DNA of 64,000 nucleotides from JAVBMU01 sp031551755 (GTDB lineage: Bacteria > Actinomycetota > Actinomycetes > Actinomycetales > Cellulomonadaceae). The stretch lies in the NCBI GenBank assembly GCA_031551755.1, contig JAVBNE010000011.1, forward strand, positions 1-64,000. Reading direction: 5' to 3'. Below the pieces are notes generated by a model. The model was given only the letters and a program-made list of their open reading frames with translations. It was not told where the DNA came from and made no database searches. Made by a program: the position numbers and the translations under genes. Below, piece by piece: positions 26,527 through 37,654 of this stretch (position 1 is its first letter; every line of letters starts with the position of its first letter).

Positions 26527-27506
26527 CTCTGCCGGTACTCGCGGATGGCTTCGGCAGCTTGCGGTAACACATCCGCGAGGTCGCCCACCACGGCGAAGTC
26601 GGAGATCTCGAAGAGCGGGCATTCTGGATCGTTATTCACCGCGATGATCACCTGTGCGGCCTGCATGCCACCGCGATGGTGTGCGGCCCCGGAAATACCC
26701 GCACCGATGTAGACGCGAGGGGCAACAGTGACACCGGTCTGCCCGATGAACTGGTCGAACCAGCCCTCGTAGACCGCGTCCCGAGTGGCGCCCACGGCGG
26801 CACCGAGGGCGTCCGCCAGTTCCATCACCGGGCCGAAATCGCCATTGGTCCCCCGCCCACCGGCGACCACGACGGCGGCTTCACCCAAGGCCGGGCGGGC
26901 GTCGTCGCGGGCCGGCCGAACGGTCCGCGACACCCGGCCGGCCGCGGTTGCGGCCTCGCTGACCTCGACACCGAAACCGTCGACCTCCGTGGCCACCGCC
27001 TCGGCGGCCGGCTCCGGTGTCACCGAGTTGGCCTGCATTGTCAGGACGGCCCGGTGCGCGGTGACCGCACAGGCCACCTCCCAGGAACCGCTGAACGCCC
27101 GCTGGGTCGTGACGATCCGGCCGTCGTCGTCCGCGACTGCGACGGCGTCGATCACCAGGCCAGCCTGGATGAGATGCGCCAGTCGCGCGGCCACTTCCTT
27201 ATTGGGGAACGAGGAGGTCAGGAGCACTGCGTCGGCGTCACAGAACTGCACGGCAGCCGCCAGCACCTCGGCAATGACCGGGGTCAGCCCGCACACCTCA
27301 CCTCGGGAGGCGGCCGGGAGTTCGGGCTGCCGGACGGTTTCCACGCCGTAGGCACCCAGTTGTGCCAGCGTCGCGACACTCGGCGCACCCAGGGCGACGG
27401 CTTCGACGCGGCCGATGCGGCGGGCAAAGGTCAACAGCTCGAGAACCGGGGCATGGAGCTCAGTGTCGGGGGTGTCGAGCAGGACAAGGACGGTGCGGTT
27501 GGTCAT
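26523..27506 (-). CDS. etfA: Electron transfer flavoprotein alpha subunit
   Basis: A 327-residue ETF alpha subunit that binds FAD and passes electrons from acyl-CoA and related dehydrogenases to the quinone pool. The C-terminal FAD domain is clear: VVAGGRGTNGDF, GATRDAVYEGW, GQTGVTVAPRVYIGAGISG, then AVNNDPECPLFEISDFAVVGD. The loop after GISG reads AAHHRGGM where AIQHLAGM is usual; the histidine is kept. It lies 9 bp downstream of etfB and is surely co-transcribed. Confidence 0.95.
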   Translation of the reverse strand: MTNRTVLVLLDTPDTELHAPVLELLTFARRIGRVEAVALGAPSVATLAQLGAYGVETVRQPELPAASRGEVCGLTPVIAEVLAAAVQFCDADAVLLTSSFPNKEVAARLAHLIQAGLVIDAVAVADDDGRIVTTQRAFSGSWEVACAVTAHRAVLTMQANSVTPEPAAEAVATEVDGFGVEVSEAATAAGRVSRTVRPARDDARPALGEAAVVVAGGRGTNGDFGPVMELADALGAAVGATRDAVYEGWFDQFIGQTGVTVAPRVYIGAGISGAAHHRGGMQAAQVIIAVNNDPECPLFEISDFAVVGDLADVLPQAAEAIREYRQS

Positions 27507-27515
27507 GGAAGCCTC

Positions 27516-28325
27516 TCAGACCAGCTCGTTGCGAATGAGGAAGTCGGCGAGTGCCCGCCCGCCCTCACCCCGGTCGACGACCAGCTCGACGTCGGGGCGT
27601 GGTGGGCGCGGAGTCGCGGAAAGCACGGTGGTCCGGGCACCGGCGGCGCCGACGCTGGCCGGGTCGAGGCCCAGGTCGGCGGCCGACCACGCTTCCGGCT
27701 TTTTGGACCGGGCCGCCATGATGAGCTTGAAGTTCGGCATCCGGGGCTGATTCGCGTGGTCGGTCACGCTCACGACGGCCGGGAGCGGGGCGGCGAGCAC
27801 CTCGTCAGCATCATCGAGTTCCCGGGTGATGGTCGCCGTTCGGGCAGCCGCGTCAACGGTGAGCGCACCGGCCAGGGTGAGTTGCGGCCAGCCGAGCTCA
27901 GCCGCCAACAGCGTCGGCACCACCGAGCCGAGTCCGTCCAGGGAAGCCATCCCGGTGATGACCAGGTCCACCGGCGACTCCTGCGCGAGTCGACCGACCG
28001 CAGCGGCCAAAGCCCGGACGGTGCCGAAATAATCCGACCCCGCCAACGCCTCGTCGGTCACCCGGACGGCCCGGTGTGCACCGAACTGGAAGGTCTTGCG
28101 AAGGGCGGCGTCGGCGTCGGGGCCGGCCACGGTGACGACGACGACCTCGGAGTCGGCTTGCTGTTCGGTGGGCAACGCCTCGATGATGCTCAGGGCCGCC
28201 TCGACGGCGTTCTCGTCGAGCTCGTTGAGGGTGCCCTCCTCGGGCCGACGCACGAGCCGACCATCGACGAACTCGGGTTCGGCGTGGATCTCCGGCACGT
28301 ATTTGACTGCGACGACGATCCGCAT
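27516..28325 (-). CDS. etfB: Electron transfer flavoprotein beta subunit
   Basis: A 269-residue ETF beta subunit (AMP-binding partner of EtfA). Family segments: VVAVKYVPE at the start, LNELDENAVEAAL, the recognition-loop region DLVITGMASLDGLGS and VVSVTDHANQPRMPNFKLIM. Length is slightly above the usual 255-262. An AAGGAG site lies about 9 nt before the ATG. Upstream, between this gene and the divergent glgX, are two 25-bp tandem repeats that could carry operators. Confidence 0.95.
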   Translation of the reverse strand: MRIVVAVKYVPEIHAEPEFVDGRLVRRPEEGTLNELDENAVEAALSIIEALPTEQQADSEVVVVTVAGPDADAALRKTFQFGAHRAVRVTDEALAGSDYFGTVRALAAAVGRLAQESPVDLVITGMASLDGLGSVVPTLLAAELGWPQLTLAGALTVDAAARTATITRELDDADEVLAAPLPAVVSVTDHANQPRMPNFKLIMAARSKKPEAWSAADLGLDPASVGAAGARTTVLSATPRPPRPDVELVVDRGEGGRALADFLIRNELV

Positions 28326-28369
28326 CGAGAGTTCACTCCTTGGGGTACGCGAGCTGGCAACCTACCGAA

Positions 28370-28419
28370 GCGTACCGGCGATACCGGTCCGGACGCGTAC
28401 CGTCGATACCGACACAGCA
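28370..28419. repeat. Two tandem 25-bp repeats in the etfB/glgX divergent region
   Basis: GCGTACCGGCGATACCG at 28370-28386 is repeated with one change as GCGTACCGTCGATACCG at 28395-28411, a period of 25 bp. Each unit contains two ACC-type half sites about 8 bp apart. The repeats lie 45-90 bp upstream of the etfB start and 70-115 bp upstream of the glgX start, where a regulator could act on either gene. Confidence 0.65.
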
Positions 28420-28483
28420 TCGTCAGACCCGGATCGCCTTGACCGATGCCGTTCCGCGCCCGTCCGGCCCGCACAATAGTCAC

Positions 28484-30772
28484 GTGCCCGACCTTCCGCT
28501 GTTCTCCAAGACCGCCCGGACTCGCCCCGGCGCCCCCGTGCCGCCGTTGGGCGTGCACTGCAGCGGCGACGGAATCGACGTCGCGGTCCTGGCCTCTCAC
28601 GCACAGTCGGTCGAGTTGTGCCTCATCGACGTGGTCGACCCGGGCCGTGAGCAGACCGACCCGGCCCGGTACACCGAGCGTCGCCTCCCGTTGGAAGGCC
28701 CCGTCCACGGTGTGTGGTTCGCCCATGTGCCGGGGGTCGGCGCCGGGCAGCGCTACGGTTTCCGGACCTATGGCCCGTGGGACCCGGCGGCTGGGCTGCA
28801 CCACAACCCAGCGAAGCTCCTGGTCGACCCCTATGCACGTGGGTTGGTCGGCGAACTGGATTACGTACCGGCTGTCTTCGCCAACGGCGTGGGTCCCGAA
28901 GCCGCAAACCCCGACGCCGCGGGCCGGGACAGCACCGACACGCTCCCCCATGTGCCGCATTCGGTGGTGGTCCAGCCGACCCCGCCGCTCTCCACCGGCC
29001 GCCCGTACGTGCCGTGGGCCGACACCGTGATCTACGAGGCGCACGTCCGCGGCCTCACCCATGACCTGCCCGCCGTCCCCGAACGCCTGCGCGGGACCTA
29101 TGCGGGACTCGCCCACCCGGCGACCATCGAATACTTGCGTGGACTCGGCGTGACCACCGTGGAGCTGTTGCCCATTCACGCCATCGGCTCGGAGCCGCGC
29201 CTCGTCGCCGACGGGCTGACCAACTACTGGGGCTACTCGACCCTCGGGTTCTTCGCCCCGCACGCCCCCTACGCGACCCGGGCAGCCCAGGACGCCGGCC
29301 CCGACGCCGTGTTGGACGAAGTGCGCGGCATGATCCACCTGCTACACGAGGCGGGTCTGGAAGTCATCCTCGACGTCGTCTACAACCACACCTGCGAGGG
29401 CGGGGCGAGCGGGCTGCATCTGTCGTGGCGGGGGCTGGACAACACCGCCTACTACCTGCACGACGGTTCGAGCCCGGCCAGGCTGGCCGATGTCACCGGC
29501 TGTGGGAACAGCCTCGATTTCCGGCGCACGGCTGTGGTGCGGATGGCCCTCGACTCGTTGCGGTACTGGGCTGAGCTGGGCGTGGACGGTTTTCGTTTCG
29601 ACCTCGCGGTCACCCTCGGTCGGGGTCCCGGCGGATACAACCCGCATCACCCGTTCCTTGTGGCGATGACGACCGACCCGGTGCTGTCCCGGCTCAAGCT
29701 GATCGCCGAACCGTGGGATGTGGGGCCGGGTGGTTACCGCGTCGGACAGTTCCCTCCCCCGATGGCCGAGTGGAACGACCGTTTCCGGGATGCCGCGCGG
29801 CAGTTCTGGCTCGCTGATGCGCGGGAGGCGTCGCACGGTCGCGCCGGTCAAGGGATTCGCGACCTCGCGACCCGGCTGGCAGGGTCAGCCGACCTCTTCG
29901 GGCACTCCGATCCGCCGTTGACCCGGGGGCCGGTCGCCTCGATCAACTACGTCACCGCGCACGACGGTTTCACCCTGGCCGACCTGGTGACGTACGACCA
30001 CAAACACAACCTCGCCAATGGGGAGGGCAATCGCGACGGCTCCGACGACAACCGTTCGTGGAACCATGGCATCGAGGGCGGTCTGCTGCCCACCGTCCCG
30101 CCCGGACCCGCCGATGAGATCACGCCGCTACGGCACCGGTCGATGCGAAACCTGCTCGGCACCCTGCTCCTGGCAGCGGGGACGCCCATGATGACGGCCG
30201 GAGACGAGCTGGGTCGCACCCAAGAGGGCAACAACAACGCCTACGCCCAGGACAACGCGACCTCCTGGGTCACATGGGACGACGCCCCGTGGCGCCTCGA
30301 CCTGCTGGCGACCGCCACCCATCTGCTCAAGCTGCGCAGTGACCATCCGGCGTTGCGGGCGACTGGGTTCTTCCACGGGATGCCGCGAGTCGACACGTCC
30401 GGCTCGGATGGGGCCGCCTCCGGCCCTACCGGCTCTGGGGCAGCCCCGGTTCCGGATCTGGCGTGGTTCGACATCTTCGGCGACACACTCGACCACGCGG
30501 CCTGGAACGACCCAGCGACCCGGACGTTCCAGATGCTGCGGACCGGGCCTACCGACGACGATCACGACGTGCTGCTGGTGATCAACGGAGCGCTGGACAC
30601 CGCCGACGTGCGGCTGGCCGGGGTCCGCAACGGGCAGCGGTGGGAACTGGCGTGGGACTCCGGCTGGGAGGCGCCGGACTGCGCGGAGACGGTAGGCGGG
30701 GATCGATCCAGTTCGGCGGGCGACGCGGCGTCGCTGGACGCGTTGAGCATGCGGGTATACGTGGGGCGGTAG
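28484..30772 (+). CDS. glgX: Glycogen debranching enzyme GlgX (isoamylase-type, GH13)
   Basis: A 762-residue GH13 enzyme that cuts alpha-1,6 branches left on glycogen after phosphorolysis. An N-terminal CBM48-like domain (RYGFRTYGPWDPAAGLHHNP) precedes the catalytic barrel, which has VILDVVYNHT, nucleophile Asp373 in VDGFRFDLAV, acid Glu in KLIAEPWDVG and transition-state Asp in YVTAHDGFTL. EGNRDGSDDNRSWNHG is typical of GlgX/TreX. GTG 28484 is chosen because homology starts there and a CACAAT hexamer lies six bases upstream; a longer frame begins in the repeat region. It works with glgP in the same block. Confidence 0.94.
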   Translation: MPDLPLFSKTARTRPGAPVPPLGVHCSGDGIDVAVLASHAQSVELCLIDVVDPGREQTDPARYTERRLPLEGPVHGVWFAHVPGVGAGQRYGFRTYGPWDPAAGLHHNPAKLLVDPYARGLVGELDYVPAVFANGVGPEAANPDAAGRDSTDTLPHVPHSVVVQPTPPLSTGRPYVPWADTVIYEAHVRGLTHDLPAVPERLRGTYAGLAHPATIEYLRGLGVTTVELLPIHAIGSEPRLVADGLTNYWGYSTLGFFAPHAPYATRAAQDAGPDAVLDEVRGMIHLLHEAGLEVILDVVYNHTCEGGASGLHLSWRGLDNTAYYLHDGSSPARLADVTGCGNSLDFRRTAVVRMALDSLRYWAELGVDGFRFDLAVTLGRGPGGYNPHHPFLVAMTTDPVLSRLKLIAEPWDVGPGGYRVGQFPPPMAEWNDRFRDAARQFWLADAREASHGRAGQGIRDLATRLAGSADLFGHSDPPLTRGPVASINYVTAHDGFTLADLVTYDHKHNLANGEGNRDGSDDNRSWNHGIEGGLLPTVPPGPADEITPLRHRSMRNLLGTLLLAAGTPMMTAGDELGRTQEGNNNAYAQDNATSWVTWDDAPWRLDLLATATHLLKLRSDHPALRATGFFHGMPRVDTSGSDGAASGPTGSGAAPVPDLAWFDIFGDTLDHAAWNDPATRTFQMLRTGPTDDDHDVLLVINGALDTADVRLAGVRNGQRWELAWDSGWEAPDCAETVGGDRSSSAGDAASLDALSMRVYVGR

Positions 30773-30823
30773 GGCTGGGTCGCCCCCCACCTCCCCCACC
30801 AGGTCAGCAACGGCACCAGGCAC

Positions 30824-30829
30824 TACCCT
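30824..30829 (+). promoter_or_regulatory. -10 box, leaderless promoter of the FAD dehydrogenase gene
   Basis: TACCCT followed by exactly six bases and the ATG at 30836; no ribosome-binding site is present. Confidence 0.5.
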
Positions 30830-30835
30830 CGCGTC

Positions 30836-32539
30836 ATGACTGCTGCCTCGCCGGTGAGCGCCACATTCGCCCCTGACGTCATCGTGGTCGGTGCCGGGCT
30901 GTCCGGCCTCGTCGCCGCCACCGAACTGACCGACTCTGGGCATCGGGTTCTCATCCTCGACCAGGAACCGCCTGCCAGCTTCGGAGGGCAGGCATGGTGG
31001 TCCTTCGGTGGGCTGTTCATGGTGGACTCCCCCGAGCAACGCCGCATGGGTGTCCGCGACACCCCTGAACTCGCTTTCGACGACTGGCTCGGCTCGGCTG
31101 CGTTCGCCCCGGGCGCCGACGAGGGCAAGGGGCCCGACCGGTTCGGTTACGGCTGGGCGCAGGGGTTCATCGACTTTGCCGCCGGCGATATGCGTCCCTG
31201 GCTGCATGCCCAAGGGGTCCGCTGGTTCCCACTCGTGCAATGGGCCGAGCGTGGCGGCTACCTGGCGGATGGGCACGGCAACTCGGTCCCGAGGTTCCAC
31301 GTCACGTGGGGCACGGGGCCGGGACTGTTGGAGCCGTTCGTCGCCAAAGCCCTCGATGCACGGGCCGCCGGGCTCCTCGACGTCGGGTTCCGGCATCGGG
31401 TTACCTCGCTGGTCGCCACGGACGGTGCCGTCACCGGAGTATGCGCGCAGATCCTCGCGCCACACTCCGGCGAACGCGGATCACCCTCGAACCGTGAGGT
31501 CATCGGCGAGGTGGAGTTCGCGGCGAGCGCCGTCGTCATCGCCTCCGGTGGGATCGGCGCCAAGCACGAACTCGTGCGCTCCCGGTGGCCACAGATCGCC
31601 GGGAAGCTCCCCGCGCGGATGCTCTCTGGGGTCCCCGACTCCACGGACGGTCTGATGATCCAGGTGGCCGCCGACTCCGGGGCGGTGCTGGTCCACGAAG
31701 ATCGGATGTGGCACTACCCGGAGGGCATCGCCAACCATTCGCCCGTCTGGACGGATCACGGCATCCGCATCCTGCCCGGCCCCTCCCCGCTGTGGCTCGA
31801 CGCCGACGGCAACCGGCTGCCCCCACCCCTGTTCCCCGGCTTCGACGCACTGGGCGCCCTCACGCACCTCACCTCCCGGGGTGACGATCATTCCTGGTTC
31901 GTGTTGAACAAAGCGATCATGAACTCGGAGTTCGCACTGTCCGGCTCGGAGCAGAACCCGGATCTCACCGGCAAGGACGTCAAGCTGCTGACCCAACGCG
32001 TGCGGCCGGGTGCCGTGGGGCCAGTCGAGCGCTTCGCACAGTCCTCTCCCGAGTTCATCTGGGCCGACACCCCCGCCGAGTTGGCGGCCGGGATGAACAC
32101 CCTGGCCAGCGGCTCGAAGGGGCATATCGACGCCGACCAGCTCGCCCGCACCATTGCCCTGCGCGACGCCCAGGTCGAGTCGGGGCTGGGCAAGGACCAC
32201 CAGGTGGTGGCCACCGCGATGGCGCGACGTTACCGGGTGGACCGACTGATCCGGGTCTCCCCACCGCGCCCCTTGACGACGCCGAAGGACGGGCCCCTGC
32301 TGGCGGTGCGGTTGTCGGTGTTGACGCGCAAGACCCTCGGCGGGCTCCACACGGACCTGTCGGCGCGGGTCCTGCGGGCGGACGGTTCGGCGCTGCCGGG
32401 GCTGTGGGCCGTCGGCGAGGCCGCCGGCTTCGGTGGTGGCGGAGTCCATGGGCACCGGGCGCTCGAGGGCACCTTCCTGGGCGGCTGCCTGTTCTCCGGC
32501 CGAGTCGCCGGACGCGCACTCGCAGCGGAACTGCGGTAG
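30836..32539 (+). CDS. FAD-binding dehydrogenase (FAD_binding_2 / KstD-like flavoprotein)
   Basis: A 567-residue flavoprotein of the succinate dehydrogenase/3-ketosteroid dehydrogenase-like superfamily. The dinucleotide site VIVVGAGLSGLVAATEL is at about 15-31, followed by LILDQE. The C-terminal FAD contact is LPGLWAVGEAAGFGGGGVHG, followed by RALEGTFLGGCLFSGRVAG. It matches the group usually annotated simply as FAD-binding dehydrogenase, whose substrate is not settled. It sits alone between glgX and the convergent glgP, with no steroid genes nearby, so a steroid role is not supported. It has no signal peptide. Confidence 0.88.
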   Translation: MTAASPVSATFAPDVIVVGAGLSGLVAATELTDSGHRVLILDQEPPASFGGQAWWSFGGLFMVDSPEQRRMGVRDTPELAFDDWLGSAAFAPGADEGKGPDRFGYGWAQGFIDFAAGDMRPWLHAQGVRWFPLVQWAERGGYLADGHGNSVPRFHVTWGTGPGLLEPFVAKALDARAAGLLDVGFRHRVTSLVATDGAVTGVCAQILAPHSGERGSPSNREVIGEVEFAASAVVIASGGIGAKHELVRSRWPQIAGKLPARMLSGVPDSTDGLMIQVAADSGAVLVHEDRMWHYPEGIANHSPVWTDHGIRILPGPSPLWLDADGNRLPPPLFPGFDALGALTHLTSRGDDHSWFVLNKAIMNSEFALSGSEQNPDLTGKDVKLLTQRVRPGAVGPVERFAQSSPEFIWADTPAELAAGMNTLASGSKGHIDADQLARTIALRDAQVESGLGKDHQVVATAMARRYRVDRLIRVSPPRPLTTPKDGPLLAVRLSVLTRKTLGGLHTDLSARVLRADGSALPGLWAVGEAAGFGGGGVHGHRALEGTFLGGCLFSGRVAGRALAAELR

Positions 32540-32549
32540 CAGGCCACGC

Positions 32550-32589
32550 GACTGTGGGCGGCGACCCCACCGGGTCACCGCCCACAGTC
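32550..32589. terminator. Bidirectional hairpin terminator
   Basis: Inverted repeat with arms 32550-32565 (GACTGTGGGCGGCGAC) and 32574-32589, 16 bp with a single mismatch and an 8-nt loop, placed between two convergent genes (FAD dehydrogenase and glgP). It lacks a U-run on either side, as is common in GC-rich actinobacteria. Confidence 0.7.
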
Positions 32590-32608
32590 AGGCGTGCAGC
32601 CTGAACGC

Positions 32609-35194
32609 TCAGGCGTTCGCCACCAACCCCAGCTCCGCCGGGTTGGTCAGCGCCGTGTTCTTCGGCACGATCCTGACCGTGTAACCGAACGGCCCGGATG
32701 CCTCCAGCCGAACATCCCCCGCGAACGCATGCCGACCGGCCTCATACGACTCGGCGAGCGTCAGCGACGCCACGGTGAACGCATCGATGGCGTCGGCATC
32801 GGTTACCCGGCCGTGCACCACCTGGACGTCGACGTCGGCGGGGTTGAGATCACCGAGCGAGACGTAGGCCCGCACGATCAGCACGTCGCCGACCTTCGGC
32901 GCGTCGCTCACCCCGGCGGAGTCGACATGGTCGACCCGCACATGGGACCACCCGGCACGGACCTCGTGCTTCCAGGTGGCCAACTCCCGGGCGCCGACCT
33001 GCGAATCCGCATCCATCGCCCGTCCCGCGACGGCCGCTGGGGCGTAGAGCCGATGCACGTACTCGCTGACCATCCGAGTCGCCTGGACCTTGGGTCCGAG
33101 AGTGGCCAGCGTGTGCCGCACCATCTCCAACCACCGGCCGGGCACGCCGTGCTCGTCCCGGTCGTAGAACCGGGGGGCGATCTGGTTCTCCACCAGGTCA
33201 TACAGCGCCGCCGCTTCGAGGTCGTCACGGCGATCCGGGTCCTCGACGCCGTCCGCCGTCGGGATCGCCCAGCCGTTCTGGCCGTCGTACCACTCGTCCC
33301 ACCACCCGTCGAGGATCGACAGGTTCAGGCCGCCGTTGAGCGCCGACTTCATGCCCGACGTCCCACTGGCCTCAAGCGGACGCAGCGGGTTGTTCAGCCA
33401 CACGTCACAGCCCGGGTACAGCGACAAGGCCATGCCGATGTCGTAGTTGGGCAGGAAGACGATCCGGTGCCGCACATCCGCGGCGTCCGCGAACTGGACG
33501 AGCTGCTGAATGAGGCGTTTGCCCTGGTCGTCGGCGGGGTGGGATTTGCCGGCAACGATCAGCTGCACCGGCCGCGTGGGGTGCAGCAGCAGGGCACGCA
33601 GGCGCTCGGGGTCGCTGAGCATCAGGGTCAGCCGCTTGTACGTGGGCACCCGGCGGGCGAAGCCGATGGTCAGCACATCCGGTGACAGCGCCTCGTCCAC
33701 CCAGCCCAGCTCGGCGGGGCTCGCGCCCCGCTCGCGCCAGGACTCGCGCATCCGCCGGCGAGCCTCGGCCACCAACCGGCCGCGCATCTCGCGACGGACG
33801 TTCCACAGTTCGGAATCACTGACACCGCCGCTGGTGCGCAGCCAGCCCGCCGACGCCTCGGGCGCGGTCAGCTCAGTCAGCCCGAGCCGGTCGGACTCCA
33901 ACTCGGCCAGCTCGGGGTCGACCCACGTCGGCGAGTGCACCCCGTTGGTCACCGAAGTGATCGGCACCTCGCGGGCGTCGAACCCCGGCCACAGACCGTT
34001 GAACATCTCCCGGGAAACCTCACCGTGCAGCAGGGAGACGCCGTTGGCCCGTCCACCGAGGCGCAACCCCATGAGCGCCATGTTGAAGACCGTCGGGTCA
34101 CCGCCCTCGTAATCCTCGGCACCCAGTGCGAGCACCCGGTCTACCGGCAGTCCGGGAATCTCACGGTCACCACCGAAGTAAGTGGCGATCAGGTCGCGGG
34201 CAAAGCGGTCGATACCGGCCGGGACCGGGGTGTGCGTGGTGAAGACCGTGGCGGCTCGGACGGCTTCCAATGCCTCGTCGAAGCTCAAGCCCTGGGCGAC
34301 GTACTCGCTGATCCGCTCCACACCGAGGAACCCGGCGTGGCCCTCGTTGGTGTGGTAGACCTCGGGTGCGGGCGCGCCGGTGAGTCGCGACCACAGCCGC
34401 AGCGCACGTACCCCACCCATGCCCAGCAGCAGCTCCTGCTGCAGGCGGTGCTCACCACCACCGCCGTAAAGCCGGTCGGTCACCTTGCGGGCGGCGTCGT
34501 CGTTCTCCGGAACGTTGGAGTCGAGCAGCAGCAGGGGAACCCGGCCCACCGCCGCAACCCACACATGGGCGTGCAACGTCCGGCCGCCGGGCAACGGCAC
34601 CTGCACGCCGGCCGGGGTGCCGTCGGCCTCCCGCAGCACGGTCAACGGCATGCCGTCGGGATCGAGCAGGGGGTAGGTCTCCGACTGCCAGCCGTCACGG
34701 GTGAGCCCTTGGCGGAAGTAGCCGGCACCGTACAACAGGCCGACGCCGACGATCGGCACGCCGAGGTCGGAGGCCGACTTCAGGTGGTCGCCGGCCAGGA
34801 TACCGAGGCCACCCGAGTACTGCGGCAGCACCGAGGTGATGCCGAACTCCGGGGAGAAGTATGCGATCGCGGCTGGCAGCTCCGGGGAGGAGGCGCTCTG
34901 TTCCTGGTACCAGCGAGGACCGGTCAAATAGTGATCGAGGTCGGCGGCAGCTCCACGGACCTGGTCCACGAACGCCGCGTCGCGCGCCAGTTCCTCGAGC
35001 CGCTCAGGACCCAGCGCGCCGAGTAGCGCCGCCGGGTCACCCTGCACACTGGCCCACAGTTCCAGGTCGATACGAGCAAACAGGTCACGCGTCGGCTGGT
35101 GCCACGACCAACGCAGGTTCTGCGCCAGGGCATCGAGGTCCTGCAGCGCGGCGGGCAAGTGGGTGCGGACAGTGAATCGTCGAATCGCTTTCAC
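32609..35194 (-). CDS. glgP: Alpha-glucan (glycogen) phosphorylase
   Basis: An 861-residue GT35 phosphorylase of the long actinobacterial/archaeal type (begins KAIRRFTVRTHLP with a DUF3417-like N-domain). It releases glucose-1-phosphate from glycogen ends. The PLP site is Lys616 in EASGTSGMKSALNGG, followed by LNLSILDGWWDE. The substrate-binding HTNEGHAGFLGVER and TTHTPVPAGIDRF segments are intact. GTG 35194 fits the conserved N-terminus and has TAAGGT upstream; an ATG ten codons earlier is the alternative. It is divergent from glgE, so breakdown and synthesis genes share a 140-bp control region. Confidence 0.94.
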   Translation of the reverse strand: MKAIRRFTVRTHLPAALQDLDALAQNLRWSWHQPTRDLFARIDLELWASVQGDPAALLGALGPERLEELARDAAFVDQVRGAAADLDHYLTGPRWYQEQSASSPELPAAIAYFSPEFGITSVLPQYSGGLGILAGDHLKSASDLGVPIVGVGLLYGAGYFRQGLTRDGWQSETYPLLDPDGMPLTVLREADGTPAGVQVPLPGGRTLHAHVWVAAVGRVPLLLLDSNVPENDDAARKVTDRLYGGGGEHRLQQELLLGMGGVRALRLWSRLTGAPAPEVYHTNEGHAGFLGVERISEYVAQGLSFDEALEAVRAATVFTTHTPVPAGIDRFARDLIATYFGGDREIPGLPVDRVLALGAEDYEGGDPTVFNMALMGLRLGGRANGVSLLHGEVSREMFNGLWPGFDAREVPITSVTNGVHSPTWVDPELAELESDRLGLTELTAPEASAGWLRTSGGVSDSELWNVRREMRGRLVAEARRRMRESWRERGASPAELGWVDEALSPDVLTIGFARRVPTYKRLTLMLSDPERLRALLLHPTRPVQLIVAGKSHPADDQGKRLIQQLVQFADAADVRHRIVFLPNYDIGMALSLYPGCDVWLNNPLRPLEASGTSGMKSALNGGLNLSILDGWWDEWYDGQNGWAIPTADGVEDPDRRDDLEAAALYDLVENQIAPRFYDRDEHGVPGRWLEMVRHTLATLGPKVQATRMVSEYVHRLYAPAAVAGRAMDADSQVGARELATWKHEVRAGWSHVRVDHVDSAGVSDAPKVGDVLIVRAYVSLGDLNPADVDVQVVHGRVTDADAIDAFTVASLTLAESYEAGRHAFAGDVRLEASGPFGYTVRIVPKNTALTNPAELGLVANA

Positions 35195-35322
35195 ACCGAA
35201 GACCTTACGGGGAATGGCGACCACTCGGGCGCATGGGCCGAGGTCGCGGCCTGCGCCCTCTCAGGTACCGATACACCAGGACCCGGGGGGCGACCGGTAT
35301 CGCTCCGATCGCCGATGCTGGA

Positions 35323-35328
35323 TACCTT
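35323..35328 (+). promoter_or_regulatory. -10 box, leaderless promoter of the glgE operon
   Basis: TACCTT followed by exactly six bases and the GTG start at 35335. This supports GTG 35335 as the start of GlgE and hence the reality of its long Pro/Thr-rich N-terminal tail. Confidence 0.55.
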
Positions 35329-35334
35329 GAGCAG

Positions 35335-37605
<2,271 letters not shown>

Positions 37606-37654
37606 CCTCGGCGGACATGGGGTCCCGCGACTTCTGTTGGCTGACGGTGACGCC

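Noticed and set aside
30836..32539. 3-ketosteroid dehydrogenase assignment for the FAD dehydrogenase
   Set aside because: The fold is related, but there are no steroid-catabolism neighbours and the protein fits the generic FAD-binding dehydrogenase group better.
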